Shown in pieces: positions 32,526 through 44,168 of a stretch of DNA of 64,000 nucleotides; the first letter of the stretch is position 1; every line of letters starts with the position of its first letter. The stretch is from Phascolarctos cinereus (taxonomy: Eukaryota; Chordata; Mammalia; Diprotodontia; Phascolarctidae), in the NCBI RefSeq assembly GCF_002099425.1, contig NW_018344332.1, positions 930,001-994,000 of the forward strand. The letters are read 5' to 3'. The position numbers were made by a program, and so were the translations under genes. The notes beneath the pieces were generated by a model. It was not told where the DNA came from. It did not search any database and worked only from the letters and a program-made list of their open reading frames with translations.

Positions 32526-32553
32526 GTACATACCTATGTACATAGGTATGTAC
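32526..32553. repeat. 28-bp perfect palindrome
   Basis: The half-site 'gtacatacctatgt' is followed directly by its reverse complement, with no spacer. Three further matching base pairs lie beyond one mismatch on each side. It sits in a (CATA)-like simple-sequence patch, which probably explains it. Confidence 0.95.
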
Positions 32554-32759
32554 ATATAGATGTGTATATTTAGCATTCTATCATTCCAAATTACATCTTC
32601 TCTATGCAAATGGATGAAAAAGAGAAACGCTAAACATGATAGTAGGTGAAGGACCGCATTGTAATTTGATGGGGTTTCTGAGTCCAATGAATTTGATATC
32701 CATCTAGACCTTAGAGCAGGAAGGTCAGCCTGGATCCAGAGATATATTCTCTCTACAGC

Positions 32760-33228
32760 ATTACTGACAAGACAATCGGGCCTCTGTCTAAATACCTCCA
32801 CTACTATGGAAGTCATTAGTCCCTGGGTAACTCAGTCACTTTTGGACAACTCTAACAGTTAGTAGGTTTTTCCCTGGCAGAAAATAAAAGCATGTCACCC
32901 TATAACTTCCCAATGTGGTTTTCAGTTCTACCTTCTGATGCCAAGAAGTGTAAATCTAATCCCCCTGCCATATGGCAGGCTCCTTAAGTATTGGATAACA
33001 ATGGCCCTGTCCCCTTGAAACTTCACAGCTTGAGGCAAGCTTCAGTTTCTTCAGCTGATCCACAGAGAGCAGAGCTTCTGGTCTACTCATCCTCCTTGTT
33101 GTTCTTCTTTAGGTAATGTTCCATCTCATTAATTGTCCTTTTAAAATGAGGTTCCCAGGCTCCCTGATATGGTCAGAATATAAAATAATTTAAATGCCCT
33201 TTGCTCCAAATACCGGTGACTCACTTCC
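32760..33228 (-). mobile_element. L3/CR1-type LINE, 3' part (left piece)
   Basis: The plus strand reads 'aaatacctccactactatgg', 'ttggacaactctaacagtta', 'cacagcttgaggcaagcttc' and 'cattaattgtccttttaaaa'. This is an inverted L3 3' region. The expected continuation, 'acccaagtgtagaactttgt', is found at 40651, on the far side of the two L1s. Confidence 0.65.
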
Positions 33229-33229
33229 A

Positions 33230-36200
33230 CTTCCAGGAGCCAAGATGGCAGGGTAAGGAGTAAATCACTCTTACCCTCCCTCACTGACCTCTGGAAGCCC
33301 AGAAAATATCAACCCAGGAAAATCCCTGAGCTAGCAAAAAGACAGGGCACAGCAGCCTTGTATCCCAGGAAGCTTGAGGGATTAACGGGAAAGGCCTGTC
33401 TCACTCTGGGAGAGGGAGGGGGGAGCAGTACAGGACTGGAGATGTCCCAGCAAAGCAGTGGCAAGCGCCACCTCAGCATACAAGGGGGAGATCTTAAGAC
33501 CCAGGTTGGTGGAGCAGGCAAGTGCCAACACCAGGACCTCCTGAAAGTCTCAATATAGGAAGGAGAACTGGTAGACACCAGCTCAGAAAACCACCACAGA
33601 TGGGCAACAGTGTCTTCCAGCAGTGAAATCACCTGGTACCTCAACAAAACTATAGGAAGCACAACTCCAAAAGGCAAAGCTCCAGGCTGACAGAAATCCA
33701 CCAGCATCAAAACATCCCTCTGCAAGGCCTGGGCCAGCAAAAGCCAAACATTCAAGTGCAAGGACCTGGTGAGGAGGAAAAGAAGTTTGGGTAAGTGCCC
33801 CCTTCACTCCAGCAGAACTCAACATTCTTTTCAAAGTCAGGAGATAGGTATACACCAGGAACAAAGAGCAGAAATGGAAAATGACCATAGATTCTTATTT
33901 GGGGGAAAGAAAAGATCAAGGCACAAATTCATAAGGGGACAACATCATTAATACACCCAAATCTGAAACCTCAAAGGGGAATATGAACTGGCCTCCAGCC
34001 CAAAAAGCCTTCTTGGAAGAGCTCCAGAAGGATTTTAAAAGTCAAATAAGAGAAGTGGAAGAAAAATTGGGAAAAAATGAGAGGTATGCAAGAAAGAGTC
34101 AATAGCTTGGAAAAGGAAGGACAAAAATGACTGTAGAAAACAAGTCATTAAAAAGTAGAATTGACCAAATAGAAAAGGAAGCACAAAAACTCACTGAAGA
34201 GAAAAACTCCTTAAAAAATAAAGTGGGCCAAATGGAAAAGGCAGTACAAAATCTAATAGAAGACACCAACTCCTTAACAATTAGAATGGATCAAGTTCAA
34301 ACTAATGACTAAGAGAGAGCAGGAATGAGTCAAAGAGAAACAAAAGAATGAAAAAATACAAGAAAATGTAAAATGCCTCATTGGTAAAACAACTGCCGGG
34401 GGAAATAGAGCCAGGAGGTATAATTTAAAAATTATGGTCCACCTGACAATCATGACGAAAAAAAGAGCCTGGACAAGATCCTTTGGGAAATCATCAAAGA
34501 AAACTGCCCTGAGGTCCCAGAACCAGAGGCTAAATTAGTCATGGAAAGAATCCACCAATCACCTAAGAGAGATCCCAAACCAAAAACCCTAAGGAATATT
34601 GTAGCCAAATTCCAAAATTACCAGATCAAAGAGAAAATACTGCGAACAGCAGAAAGGAACAATTTAAATATCACAGAACCACAGTCAGAATTATGCAGGA
34701 CCTTGTAGCTTCTACAATAAAAGATGTGAGGGTGTGTAACACAACATTCTGTAAGGCAAAGGAGCTTGGATTACAACCAAGGATCAACTGGCCAGTGACG
34801 CTCAGTATAATCTTTCAGGGGAGGAGATGGACATTCAATGAAATAGGGGACTTCCAAATCTTCCTGATGAAAAGACCGGAGCTCAACAGAAAATCTGACC
34901 TTCAAATACTCAAAAGAGGCATAAAAAGGTAAACAGGAAAGAAAAAACCCCCAACATATTATTAATTAGGGCAAACTGTTTATATCCGTACAAGGGAAGA
35001 TGACATTTGTAACTCTTAAGAATTGTAATGTCATTATGACATTTAAAAAGGGATATACTTAGAGGGTACGAGGTTAAGTTGACTTTGATATGATGGTAAA
35101 AATCTAATTAACTGGTGAAAAGAGATTGTACTGGGAGAAGACGAAAGGAAGAGACAGACAAGGAAAAATTACAATACATGAAAAGGCACAAAAAACAAAT
35201 ATAATAGAGGGAAAAAGGGAGGGAGATGAGCATTGTTTGAACCTTACTCTCATCAGATTTGGTTCAAAGAGGGAATAACATAATCAGTTAGGTATAGAAA
35301 TCTAACTTACCCTATAGGAAGTAGAAAGAGTAATGGAAAAAGAAAAGGGAGGGGGCTAATAGAAGGGAGGGCAGACTGGGGGAGGCAGTGGTTGAAAGCA
35401 AAACTCTACTGAGGAGAGAAAGGGAAAAAGGACGGAAAAAAGCATAAATGAAAGGGGGAATAGGATGGAGAAGAAGGCAGAGATAGTAATCATAACTGTG
35501 AAGGTAAATTGAATGAACACTCCCATAAAACAGAAATGGAAAGAAGAGTGTATTAAAAACCATAATCCCACAATATGTTGTTTACAAGAAATACATTTGA
35601 AGCAGAAAGATACACACAGAGTAAAGGTAAAAGGCTGGAGCAGAATATATTATGCTTCAGCTGAAGTAAAAAAAGCAGGGGTACCAGTCCTGATCTCGGA
35701 CACAGCAAAAGCAAAAATAGATCTAATTAAAAGAGATTAGGAAGAAAACTACATCCTGGTAAAAGGTACCATAGTCAATGAAGCAAATGGAAGAATTTAT
35801 GACCAAGCAAGAGACAGGGAACATTACGAAATTCAAAATGGACAATTTTGATTACATTAAATTGAAAAGTTTTTGCACAAATAAAGCCAAAGCGTCTAAG
35901 ATTAGGAGGTAAGCAAAAAACTGGGAAAGAATTTCTACAACCAGTGTCTCTGATAAAGGCCTCGTTTCTAAAATATATAGAGAACTGAGTCAAATTTATA
36001 ACAATCTAAATCATTCTCCAACTGATAAATGGTCAAAGGATATAAACAGGCAGTTTTCAAAGGAAGAAACTAAAGCTATAGTCATATGGAAAAAAAATGC
36101 TCTAAATCGCTATTGATTAGAGAAATGCAAATCAAAATGACTCTGAGGTACCACATCCCACCTGTCAGATTGGCTAGCATGACAAAACAGGACAATGATA

Positions 36201-36562
36201 AATGTTGGAGAAGATGTGGGAAAATTGGAACACTAATACATTATTGGTGGAGTTGTAAAATGATCCAACAATTTTAGAGAATAATTTAGAACTATGACCA
36301 AAAGTCTATAAAATTTTGCATACCTTTTGACCCAGCAATAGCACTTCAAAGTCTGTATCCCAAAGAGATCATAAAAATAAGAAAAGGACCCAGAAAAATA
36401 TTAATAGCAGCTCTTTTTATGGTAGCAATGAATTGGGAATTGAGGGGATGTCCATCAATTGGGAAGTGGTTAAACAAATTATGGTATATGAATGCAATGG
36501 AATACTATATGCTATAAGAAATGATGAGCAGGTAGACTTCAAAAAAACTTGGAAAGATTTAC
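33230..36562 (+). mobile_element. L1 LINE, full 5' end, internal deletion, no 3'UTR
   Basis: The 5' end 'gagccaagatggcagggtaa' is followed by a ~640-bp 5'UTR, a broken ORF1 (33874-34932), the inter-ORF region and the first part of ORF2 (about 35490-35780). At 35780 the sequence jumps from endonuclease codons (KGTIVNEA) into the C-terminal part ('gaatttatgaccaagcaaga'). It runs on through [18 protein letters not shown], a zinc-knuckle-like CX3C-X7-H-X4C, and FKKTWKDLHD. It stops at 36562, where an L1 in the opposite direction begins. No 3'UTR or poly(A) is present. Confidence 0.85.
33874..34932 (+). pseudogene. L1 ORF1, broken
   Basis: The start context is MENDHRFLFGGKKRSRHK. Coiled-coil units follow at 34127-34312 (VENKSLKSRIDQIEKEAQ, NSLKNKVGQMEKAVQNLI). 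The conserved C-terminus is at 34693-34932 and includes ATTFCKAKELGLQPRINW-like and FNEIGDFQIFLMKRPELNRK. The parts lie in different frames, so no full ORF1p could be made. Confidence 0.8.
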
Positions 36563-37596
36563 ATGACTATAAAAATTCTTTCCCAGTTTTCTGTTTCCTT
36601 CCTATTCTTGGCTTTGTTTGTGCAAAAACTTTTCAATTCAATGTAATCAAAATTATCCACTTTGCATTTCACAATGTTCTCTGTCTCCTGTTTGGTCATA
36701 AATTCTTCCATTCCCCATAAATCTGACAGGTAAACTATTCTTTGACCTCCCAATTTGCTTATAGTATGAGCCTTTATATCTAAATCATGAAAGCATTTTG
36801 TCTTTATTTTGGTATACGGTGTGATTTTGTTCTATAACTAGTTTCTGCCATACTCTTTTCCAGTTTTCCCAGCAGTTTTTGTTAAATAGTGAGTTCTTAT
36901 CACAGAAGCTGGGGTCTTTAGGTTTATCAAATAGTAGTTTAGTATAGTCATTGACTACTGTGTCTTGCATACCTAACCTATTCCACTGATCCACCACTCT
37001 ATTTCTTAGCCAGTATCAAGTAGTTTTGATGATTGTTGCTTTATAATACAATTTAAGATTTGGAATGGCTAGGCCACCTTCCCCTGCATTTCTTTTCATT
37101 AGTTCTCTTGACATTCTGGACCTTTTGTTATTCCAAATGAATCTTGTTATTATTTTTTCTAACTCTATAAAATATTTTTTGGTAGTTTGATTGGCATGGC
37201 ACTGAATAAGTAAATTAGCTTAGGTAGGATTGTCATTTTTATTATATTAGCTCAACCTACCCATGAGCAACTGATGCTTTTTCCAGTTATTTAGATTTAA
37301 TTTTATTTGTGTGAAAAGTGTTTTGTAATTGTGTTCATACAGTTCCTAGGTTTTCTTAGGAGGTAGACTCCTAAATATTTTATAATGTCTACAGTAACTT
37401 TAAATGGTATTTCTCTTTCTATCTCTTCCTGTTGGGCTTTGTTGGTAATATATAGAAATGCAAATGATTTATGTGGGTTTACTTTATAGCCTGCATCTTT
37501 GCCAAAGTTGTTTATTATTTCAAGTAATTTATTTACTTGATTCTTTAGGATTCTCTAAATATGTTATCATATCATCTGCAAAGAGCGATAGCTTTG

Positions 37597-38118
37597 GGTA
37601 AAGGTATTGCCAATGCAGACTTATGGAGTCAGCAGTCACTGTCTCTCCTCCTCTTGACTCACTGCTGTTAGCTCTCACCAAGGAATAAGTCTATCAGGAA
37701 GCTGCTTTACTGCCATGGCTTTCAAAGACACCAGTAAGACCCTTGTGGAGCCCAAAGTGGCCATTAAGCAGATCCAGATCACCCTCGCCAGTTGCAATGT
37801 GAAATCCCTCAAGAAAGTGTGTGCTGACCTAATTACAGGAGCAAAAGAAAAGAACTTGAAAGTGAAGGGAGCTGTTTGAAGGCTCACTAAGACACTGCAA
37901 TTCACAACTAGAAAAACTCCTTGCAGTGAAGGTTCAAAGATGTGGGATCAGGTTCAGATGAGAATCCACAAATGCCTTATTGATTTGCACAGTCCTTCCA
38001 AAATTGTTAAACAGGTAACTTCTATAAGCAGTGTGAACTAGGTATAGAAGCTTAAATCACCATTGCAGATGCCTAATCAATCATCTCTTTTAATAAATTG
38101 ATTGCAACTATTAAAAAA
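37597..38118 (+). mobile_element. RPS20: RPS20 retrocopy (processed mRNA insertion)
   Basis: The insertion covers the 5'UTR ('ttgactcactgctgttagct'), the coding region, the 3'UTR ('ttttaataaattgattgcaa') and a short A tail. There are no introns. Imperfect direct repeats flank it: 'aaagagcgatagctttg' near 37580 and 'aaagaatgatagatttg' near 38117. This is an L1-mediated processed copy, placed in an L1 that runs the other way. Confidence 0.9.
37715..38076 (+). pseudogene. RPS20: RPS20 processed pseudogene (40S ribosomal protein uS10)
   Basis: The parent gene encodes the 119-residue small-subunit protein uS10, which sits in the head of the 40S ribosome. The copy starts [20 protein letters not shown] and keeps [13 protein letters not shown] and [11 protein letters not shown]. 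Codon 55 is then a stop (TGA at 37877-37879) where the family has arginine, a typical CpG-type CGA to TGA change. Downstream, [11 protein letters not shown]-like, [19 protein letters not shown]-like and the end IADA-stop are recognisable at the DNA level. The total length is 362 bp against 360 expected, so the frame also shifts near the 3' end. Many amino-acid changes show long neutral decay. Recognition rests on memory of mammalian RPS20, and both UTRs also fit. Confidence 0.93.
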
Positions 38119-40624
38119 AGAATGATAGATTTGTTTCTTCTTTACTTATTCTAATACTTTCAATTTATTTTTCTTCTTATTGCTAAAGCTAACGTTTCCA
38201 GTACCATATTGAACAACATGGTGATAATGGACAGCTTTGTTTCACCCCTGATCTTACTGGAAATGCTTCTAGTTTATCACCATTACATATAATGCTTGCT
38301 GAAGGTTTTAGGTAGATGCTACTTATTATTTTAAGGAAGACTCATTTATTCCTATACTCTCTAGAGTTTTTAATAGGAATGCGTGTTGTATTTTGTCAGA
38401 AGCTTTTTCTGTACCTATTGAGATGATCGTGTGGTTTCTGTTGGTTTTGTTGTTGATATGATCAATTATTCCCATAGTTTTCCTAATATTGAACCAGCCC
38501 TGCATTCCTGATGTAAATCCTACCTGGTCACAGTGTATTGCTCTTGTGATAAATTGCTAACAATCTATTTGCTAATATTTTATTTAAAATTTTTGCATCT
38601 ATATTCATCAGAAAAATTGGTCTAAATTTTTCTTTCTCTGTTTTGACTCTTCCTGGTTTAGGTATCAGCACCATATTTGTATCATAAAAAGAATTTGGTA
38701 ATACTCCTTCACTTATTTTCCCAAATAGTCCATATAGTATTGAAGTTAATTGTTCTTTAAATGTTTGATGGAATTCATTTGTTAGTCCATCTGGCCCTGG
38801 AGATTTTTTCCTAGGTAGTTCATCAATGACTTGTTCAATTTCTTTTTCTGAGATGGGGTTAAGTATTTTACTTCCTCTTCCGTTAATCTGAGTAATTTAT
38901 ATTTTTATAAATATTCATCCATTTCACTAAGATTGTCAAATTTATTGGCATACACTTGGGAAAAATTGTTCCTAATTACTGTTTTAATTTCCTCTTCATT
39001 GGTGATAGATTCACCCTTTTCATTGTTGATACTGGTAATTTGGTTTTCTTCTTTCTTTTTTTTTTTAAATTAAACTAACCAAAGGTTTATCTATTTTATT
39101 GTTTTTTTTTTCATAAAACCAGCTCTTAGTTTCATTTACTAGTTCAATAGTTCTCTTAATTTAGATTGTACTAATCTCTCCTTTGGTTTTCAGTATTTCT
39201 AACTTGTTATTTAATTAAGGATTTTAATTTATTCTTTTTCTATTTTTTTAATTGCATGCCCAATTCATCGATCTCTTCTTGTCTCTACTTTATTCATGTA
39301 AGCATTTAGAGATATAAAACTTCCCCTAAGGACTGCTTTTGCTGCATCCCATAAGTTTTGGTATGTTGTCTCATTATTGTCATTCTCTTGGATGAAGTTA
39401 TTGATTGTTTCTATGATTTGTTGTTTGACCTATTCATTCTTTACAATTAGATTATTTAGTTCCCAAATATTTTTAAGTCTATCTTTCCATGGCCCTTTAT
39501 TACATGTAATTTTTATTGCATCATGAGCTGAAAAGGATGCATTTAATATTTCTGCCTGTCTGTAATGGATTGTGAGGTTTTTATGCTCTAGTACATGGTC
39601 AATTGTTGTGTATGTGTCATGTACCATCAAGAAAAAAAAATATATTCCTTTCTATCCCCATTCAATTTTCTCCACAGGTCTATCATACCTAACTTTTCTA
39701 ATGTTCTATTCACCTCCTTAACTTCTTTCTTGTTTATCTTGTGGTTAGATTTATCTAGTTCAGAGAGGGGAGGTTGAGGTTCCAAACTAGTATAGTTTTG
39801 CTGTGTATTTCTTCCTGTAACTCCCTGAACTTCTCCTCTAAGAATTTGGATACTACACCACTTGGTGCATATATATTTAATAATGATATTATTTCATTGT
39901 CTATCGTGCCTTTTAGCAGGATGTAGTTTCCTTCCTCATCTCTTTTAATAAGATCCATTTTTGCTCTTGTTTTGTCTGAGATCAGGAGTGCTACCCCTGC
40001 TTTTTTTTTATTTCAGCTGAAGCACAATATACCCTATTCCAGCCTTTTACCTTTACCCTGTGTGTGTCCCTCTGTTTCAAATGTGTTTCCTGTAAACAAC
40101 ATATTGTAGGATTATGGTTTTTAATCCATTCTGCTATCTGCTTCCATTTTATGGGAGAGTTCATTGTATTTTCATTGACAGTTATGATTACTATCTGTGT
40201 CTTTCTCTCTATCCTATTTCCCCCCTGTTTATGCTTTTCTTTCTCCTTTCTCCCTTTCCCTCCACTCTAGTGTTTTGCTTTTGACCATCACCTCCCTCAA
40301 CCCTACCTTCCCTAGTCCCACCTCCCTTCTATCTCCCTTCCCTTTTCTTTCCCCTTTTCCTTCCTACTGCTTATAGGGCAAGTTAGATTTTTATACCCAA
40401 CTGATTGTTATTCCCTCCTTGAGCCAAATCTGATGAGAGTAAAGTTCAAACAATTCTCATCTCCTTCCCTTCTTTCCCTCTACTGTAATAGGTTTTTGTG
40501 CCTTTTCCTGTAAAATTCAGCTATTCCGGGGTTTTTCTTGGGGTGATATTTTCTGGGGTTTCAGAGGACAATAAGGGTGGGTGGGAACGACTTACTTCTT
40601 ACTCTGCCATCTTGGATCCCAGAA

Positions 40625-40990
40625 GCAGAATTCCCAACTCAGGCAATTCTTAAACCCAAGTGTAGAACTTTGTGCTTTTAGCAGTTGCATTTCATTTTAT
40701 TCCATTCCATTCACCTTTCTGGCCTGTAATAATCTTTTGTCATCCTGCCTCACTCCTTGACATCAATTCAGCAAGCCCTGCCAGCTCAGTTCCATTTGTC
40801 AAAGGGACAAGCATAGCATCTACTTCTTCATCTGACATTAAAAATGTGGATGATCCCAGGGTAAAGCACAGATCCCTGGGGCAATTCACTGAAGACCAGG
40901 CTTCAGATTATCATAAATGCAAGAAGCTCTACTCTTTGGGCTCTTTGTCTTGAGCCAGTCATTTCCCCTTGTTGTAAGTGCTTCAAATAC
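40625..40990 (-). mobile_element. L3/CR1-type LINE (right piece)
   Basis: The plus strand has 'aaacccaagtgtagaacttt', 'tttctggcctgtaataatct', 'aagggacaagcatagcatct' and 'cacagatccctggggcaatt', the antisense order of the L3 region just upstream of the piece at 32760-33228. About 200 bp expected between the two pieces is absent. Confidence 0.6.
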
Positions 40991-42328
40991 ATTATTGTGG
41001 TGGTAGCACTTGGCCCAAGTGAAGTCCCTTCTGAACTTCTTGAATGCAGTTCTGAACTAGATGGCAGCAGCTGGGTGGGCTTACAGCCTTCTCTATACCC
41101 AGTTGCTGTGGTCAGGACTTAATTTACTGCAGGCAAGTCAAGAAGGGTGATGATTTGGGGAGCCATTGTTGTTCTGGGTGCTTGGAAGTAATCAAGGCAG
41201 TGAGGACCGCATGGAAAATGCCTCAGCTGGTCAATGGTACTCTCAAGCCATTCCAAATGGGAAACAAGTCCCTGACCCCCAGATGAGGAGTCAATGGGGT
41301 TGGCACATAAGGGCAATATTCATGCACCCCAAACTCCACCCCAAGTCTAATGGCAAATAACCTTAACCACTGCAAAGTGGATGAGGAGGCAGTGATACTG
41401 TGTGTCCACCGTTGTAGACAAGGGAAAATCAATCATTGGAGCAGATCTAAATGTAATTTGCTTAAGCTGTGCCTAAATTGAAATAATGAATTTTGCACAC
41501 TCTGCTATTCCTTGGAGCTGTTATTTTTAACCATCTTGGTTAACATATAGGATTGTTGTTCACTAAAATTAAGGGGAGAAGGAGAGAGAGGGGGTGAGAG
41601 GGAGACAGAGACAGACACAGAGAGAGACCACAGAGAGAGAGTATATGTGTGTGTGTACTGCCTTGTAGTCAGGAAGATCTTCATTCAGGTCCCACTTCTG
41701 ACACTATTTGACCCTAGGAAAGTCTCATCACCTCTCAGTGATGCCAGGGAGCTCTCTAAGATTGCACATTACAGAGCTACATGGATAAAGGGACTTTCCC
41801 CACCAAAAGTTCCTTTTATCAACTAAATCATAGTTCTGGATCAAAAACAAAAAAACATTGAGATTATGTAAAAGGGAGGGATGACTCTACACTGTGTTAA
41901 AATGAGCCCTGGGATTGGCTCTTCCAGAGACCAAGGGGAAACTGTTCTTTTTGTTTGGACACACCAAGGCTTCAGTTTAACATACTATCTAAAAGGCTGC
42001 AGAATCATTTGTAAAGAAAGGTTCTTTGAGTGACTTTATAACCACAAAGGAAGGAGTAAAAGAGAAGCAGGTGACATTGAACAGCAGTCTGTCCATCTTA
42101 TCTCCTGCTGTGGTCCAGTGAGTGGCCAGAGAAGAATTGGAATTAGAACCCAAGCCCATGGGCTTTACATTCAATATCCCTTTTTCTAGTGCCCTTCCTC
42201 CTTTCTAGACTCTTGTGATCATACTCTTTTGGAGCTTTGAACTGTGTTATTTATGCTAAAAGTCTGAGATACAGTGAAACTGATTTCTAGACAGATTTGT
42301 TATTAAAGGAATGTAAACTAGTGTTCTT
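40991..42328. other. Mostly unrecognised, with a GA-rich tract and a SINE fragment
   Basis: A (GA)n-rich tract with a short (GT)n lies at 41576-41657. 'tgccttgtagtcaggaagat...ggaaagtctcatcacctctca' at 41658-41780 looks like a diverged tRNA-derived SINE on the plus strand. Two overlapping short frames near 41119-41432 lack any motif. No gene is called. Confidence 0.45.
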
Positions 42329-42473
42329 CAATTAATTTTTTTTAGGCAATTGGGGTGAAGTAACTTGCCCAGGTTCTTACAGCTAGTAAGTATCAAGTGT
42401 CTGGTCTGTGACTGGATTTGAACTCAGGTACTCCTGACTTCAGGGCCTGTGCTCTACCCATTGCAATTAATTT
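42329..42473 (-). mobile_element. tRNA-derived SINE with poly(A) tail and target-site duplications
   Basis: The plus strand shows a T-run, 'aggcaattggggtgaagtaa', 'cttgcccaggttcttacagc' and 'gggcctgtgctctaccca'. It is bounded by the direct repeat 'caattaattt' at 42329-42338 and 42464-42473. The poly(A) tail and the duplication point to L1 machinery. Confidence 0.85.
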
Positions 42474-42960
42474 ATTTTTTAAATGTAATATTTTATTTTA
42501 CTAATTTCCAATAAATGAGCATTTTTTCTTCTTCTCATGTACTGTTTCCCCTCTCCAAACCTTCATTCAATTTTTCTTGTGTTTTTTTTTCATAGGAAAA
42601 TAATGCCTCTCAAACATCAATAGAGAATAAAGAAAATATCTACATGAATGAATAAAGTCAGTGGGAGTTGAATGCTGTCATTTTAACTGTGCCTTGCCCA
42701 GAACACTCCAGCACATCCTTTCCTGCTCGTCTCTGTCAGAAAAGTCCACTCAGAAACTTTGTCTTCTCTTTCTTATCACAGGTGCCTCCAGAGATGTTTT
42801 AGTTAAGGAAAAAGTGACTTTTCTTGCCACTTGGTAAACAACTTTGTAAAAGAGTCACAAAAAATACTGAAAAAAATAATACCATAGAAAACACAGTTGG
42901 CCAAATGTAAAAAGAGGTACAAAAGCTCACTGGTGATAATTCCTCAAAAATTAGAATTGG

Positions 42961-43123
42961 GGGGAAGCTAGGTGTTGCAGTGGATAGAGCACTGGCCCTG
43001 AAGTCAGGAGGACCTGAGTTCAATCTGGTGTCAGACATACAACCCTTACTAGCTGTGTGACTGGGGCAAGTTACTTAACCCCAATTGCCTCACTAAAAAA
43101 AATTAAATAAATAAATAAAATAA
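42961..43123 (+). mobile_element. tRNA-derived SINE with poly(A) tail, nested in L1 ORF1
   Basis: The head 'gggaagctaggtgttgcagt', the body 'gtggatagagcactggccct', the CORE-like 'ttactagctgtgtgactggg' and the end 'ccccaattgcctcactaaaa' with an A-rich tail match the L1-driven marsupial SINE type. The direct repeat 'agaattgg' is at 42953-42960 and 43124-43131. Both sides continue the same L1 ORF1. Confidence 0.9.
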
Positions 43124-43330
43124 AGAATTGGGCAATGTGTGCTACTGACTCCTTGAGATATAAAGAAACAATAGTCAAAAGAACAAAAATAGAATAAAAT
43201 ATAAAATATCTCCATGGACAAACAAGTGACCTGGGAAACAGATCAAGGAGAGATCATTTAAAAATCACTGGACTAACTTAAAGGCATAACCAAAGAAATA
43301 AGTTTCATATCATATTTCAAGAAATTATAG

Positions 43331-44168
43331 AGGGGGCAGAGCCAAGGTGGCAAAGTAAAAGCAGTGACTTGCTTGAGCTCTCCCCCAAACCCCTCCAAAT
43401 ACCTGTAAAAAATGGCTCTAAACCAATTCTAGAGCAGCAGACCTACAAAAAGACAGCATGAAAAAAATTTCCAGCCCAAGACAACTTGGATAGTTGATTG
43501 GAAAGGACTATTGCACTGGGCAAGGAGAGAAGTGCAGTTCAGCATGGGTGTGCAGGCAAAGATCAACCCTCAGCAAACCTGGAGCAGGCCTCAGGGGACT
43601 GAATCACTGGCAGCTGTGGAGGTTTCCAGATTTATCAACCCACAAATGCCAAAGACAACTTAGAAGGTCAGTAGGAAAGGTTTGTGACTGTGGTGAGAGA
43701 GAAGCTCAGTCCCAGACCCAGTCACTATAGAAGTGTTTTGCATAACTACACAAGTATAACTTGTATTGACTTGCTTATCTTCTCAATGAGGGTGGGTGGG
43801 GAGAGAGGAAGGGAGAAAATTTGTGACCCAAAGTTTTACAAATAAATGTCAAAAATTGCTTTTAAATGCAACTGGGGAATAAGATATACAGGCAATGAGG
43901 CATAGAAATCTACCCTGCTCTACAGGAAAATAGAAGGGAAAGGGGATAAGAGAAGCGGGGGGAGATAGAAGGGAGAGTAGGTTAGGGGAAGGAGTATTCA
44001 GAATGCACACTGTCTTGGGGTGGGGGGAAGAATAAGCTGGAGAGAAAATCTGGAACTTAAAATCTTGTGGAAATGAATGTTGAAAACTAAAAGTAAATAA
44101 TTTTTTAAAAAAAGACACCAGGAAGTCATCATTTGACACACATTAAACTTGTAGTCAACTTAAAAAAA
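43331..44168 (+). mobile_element. Composite L1-derived non-autonomous element
   Basis: A direct repeat, 'aagaaattata', at 43319-43329 and 44169-44179 marks a clean insertion into L1 ORF1. Parts in order: an L1-type 5'UTR (43331 to about 43735, starting 'gggggcagagccaaggtggc'); an L1 3'-end-like block (43740-43860); a piece resembling the L1 inter-ORF region (43865-43990); a second L1 3'-end-like block (44020-44115); about 50 bases not found elsewhere here (44114-44160); and a poly(A). There is no ORF1 or ORF2. Confidence 0.75.

Larger units (their letters stand above)
36563..40622 (-). mobile_element. L1 LINE in opposite orientation, ORF1 deleted, 3' end missing
   Basis: On the minus strand it starts near 40622 ('gggatccaagatggcagagt') with a ~100-bp 5'UTR remnant. 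It then jumps near 40515 straight to the inter-ORF region, so ORF1 is gone. ORF2 runs from about 40190. Endonuclease segments are readable at 39958-39755 (MDLIKRDEEGNYILLKGTID, YAPSG) and 39630-39430. The reverse-transcriptase FADD motif is at 37582-37571, split from its upstream part by the RPS20 insertion. The sequence ends inside ORF2 at 36563 with no 3'UTR. Many breaks make it inactive. Confidence 0.85.

Noticed and set aside
33309-33761. 150-codon minus-strand frame
   Set aside because: It is antisense to the 5'UTR of the plus-strand L1.
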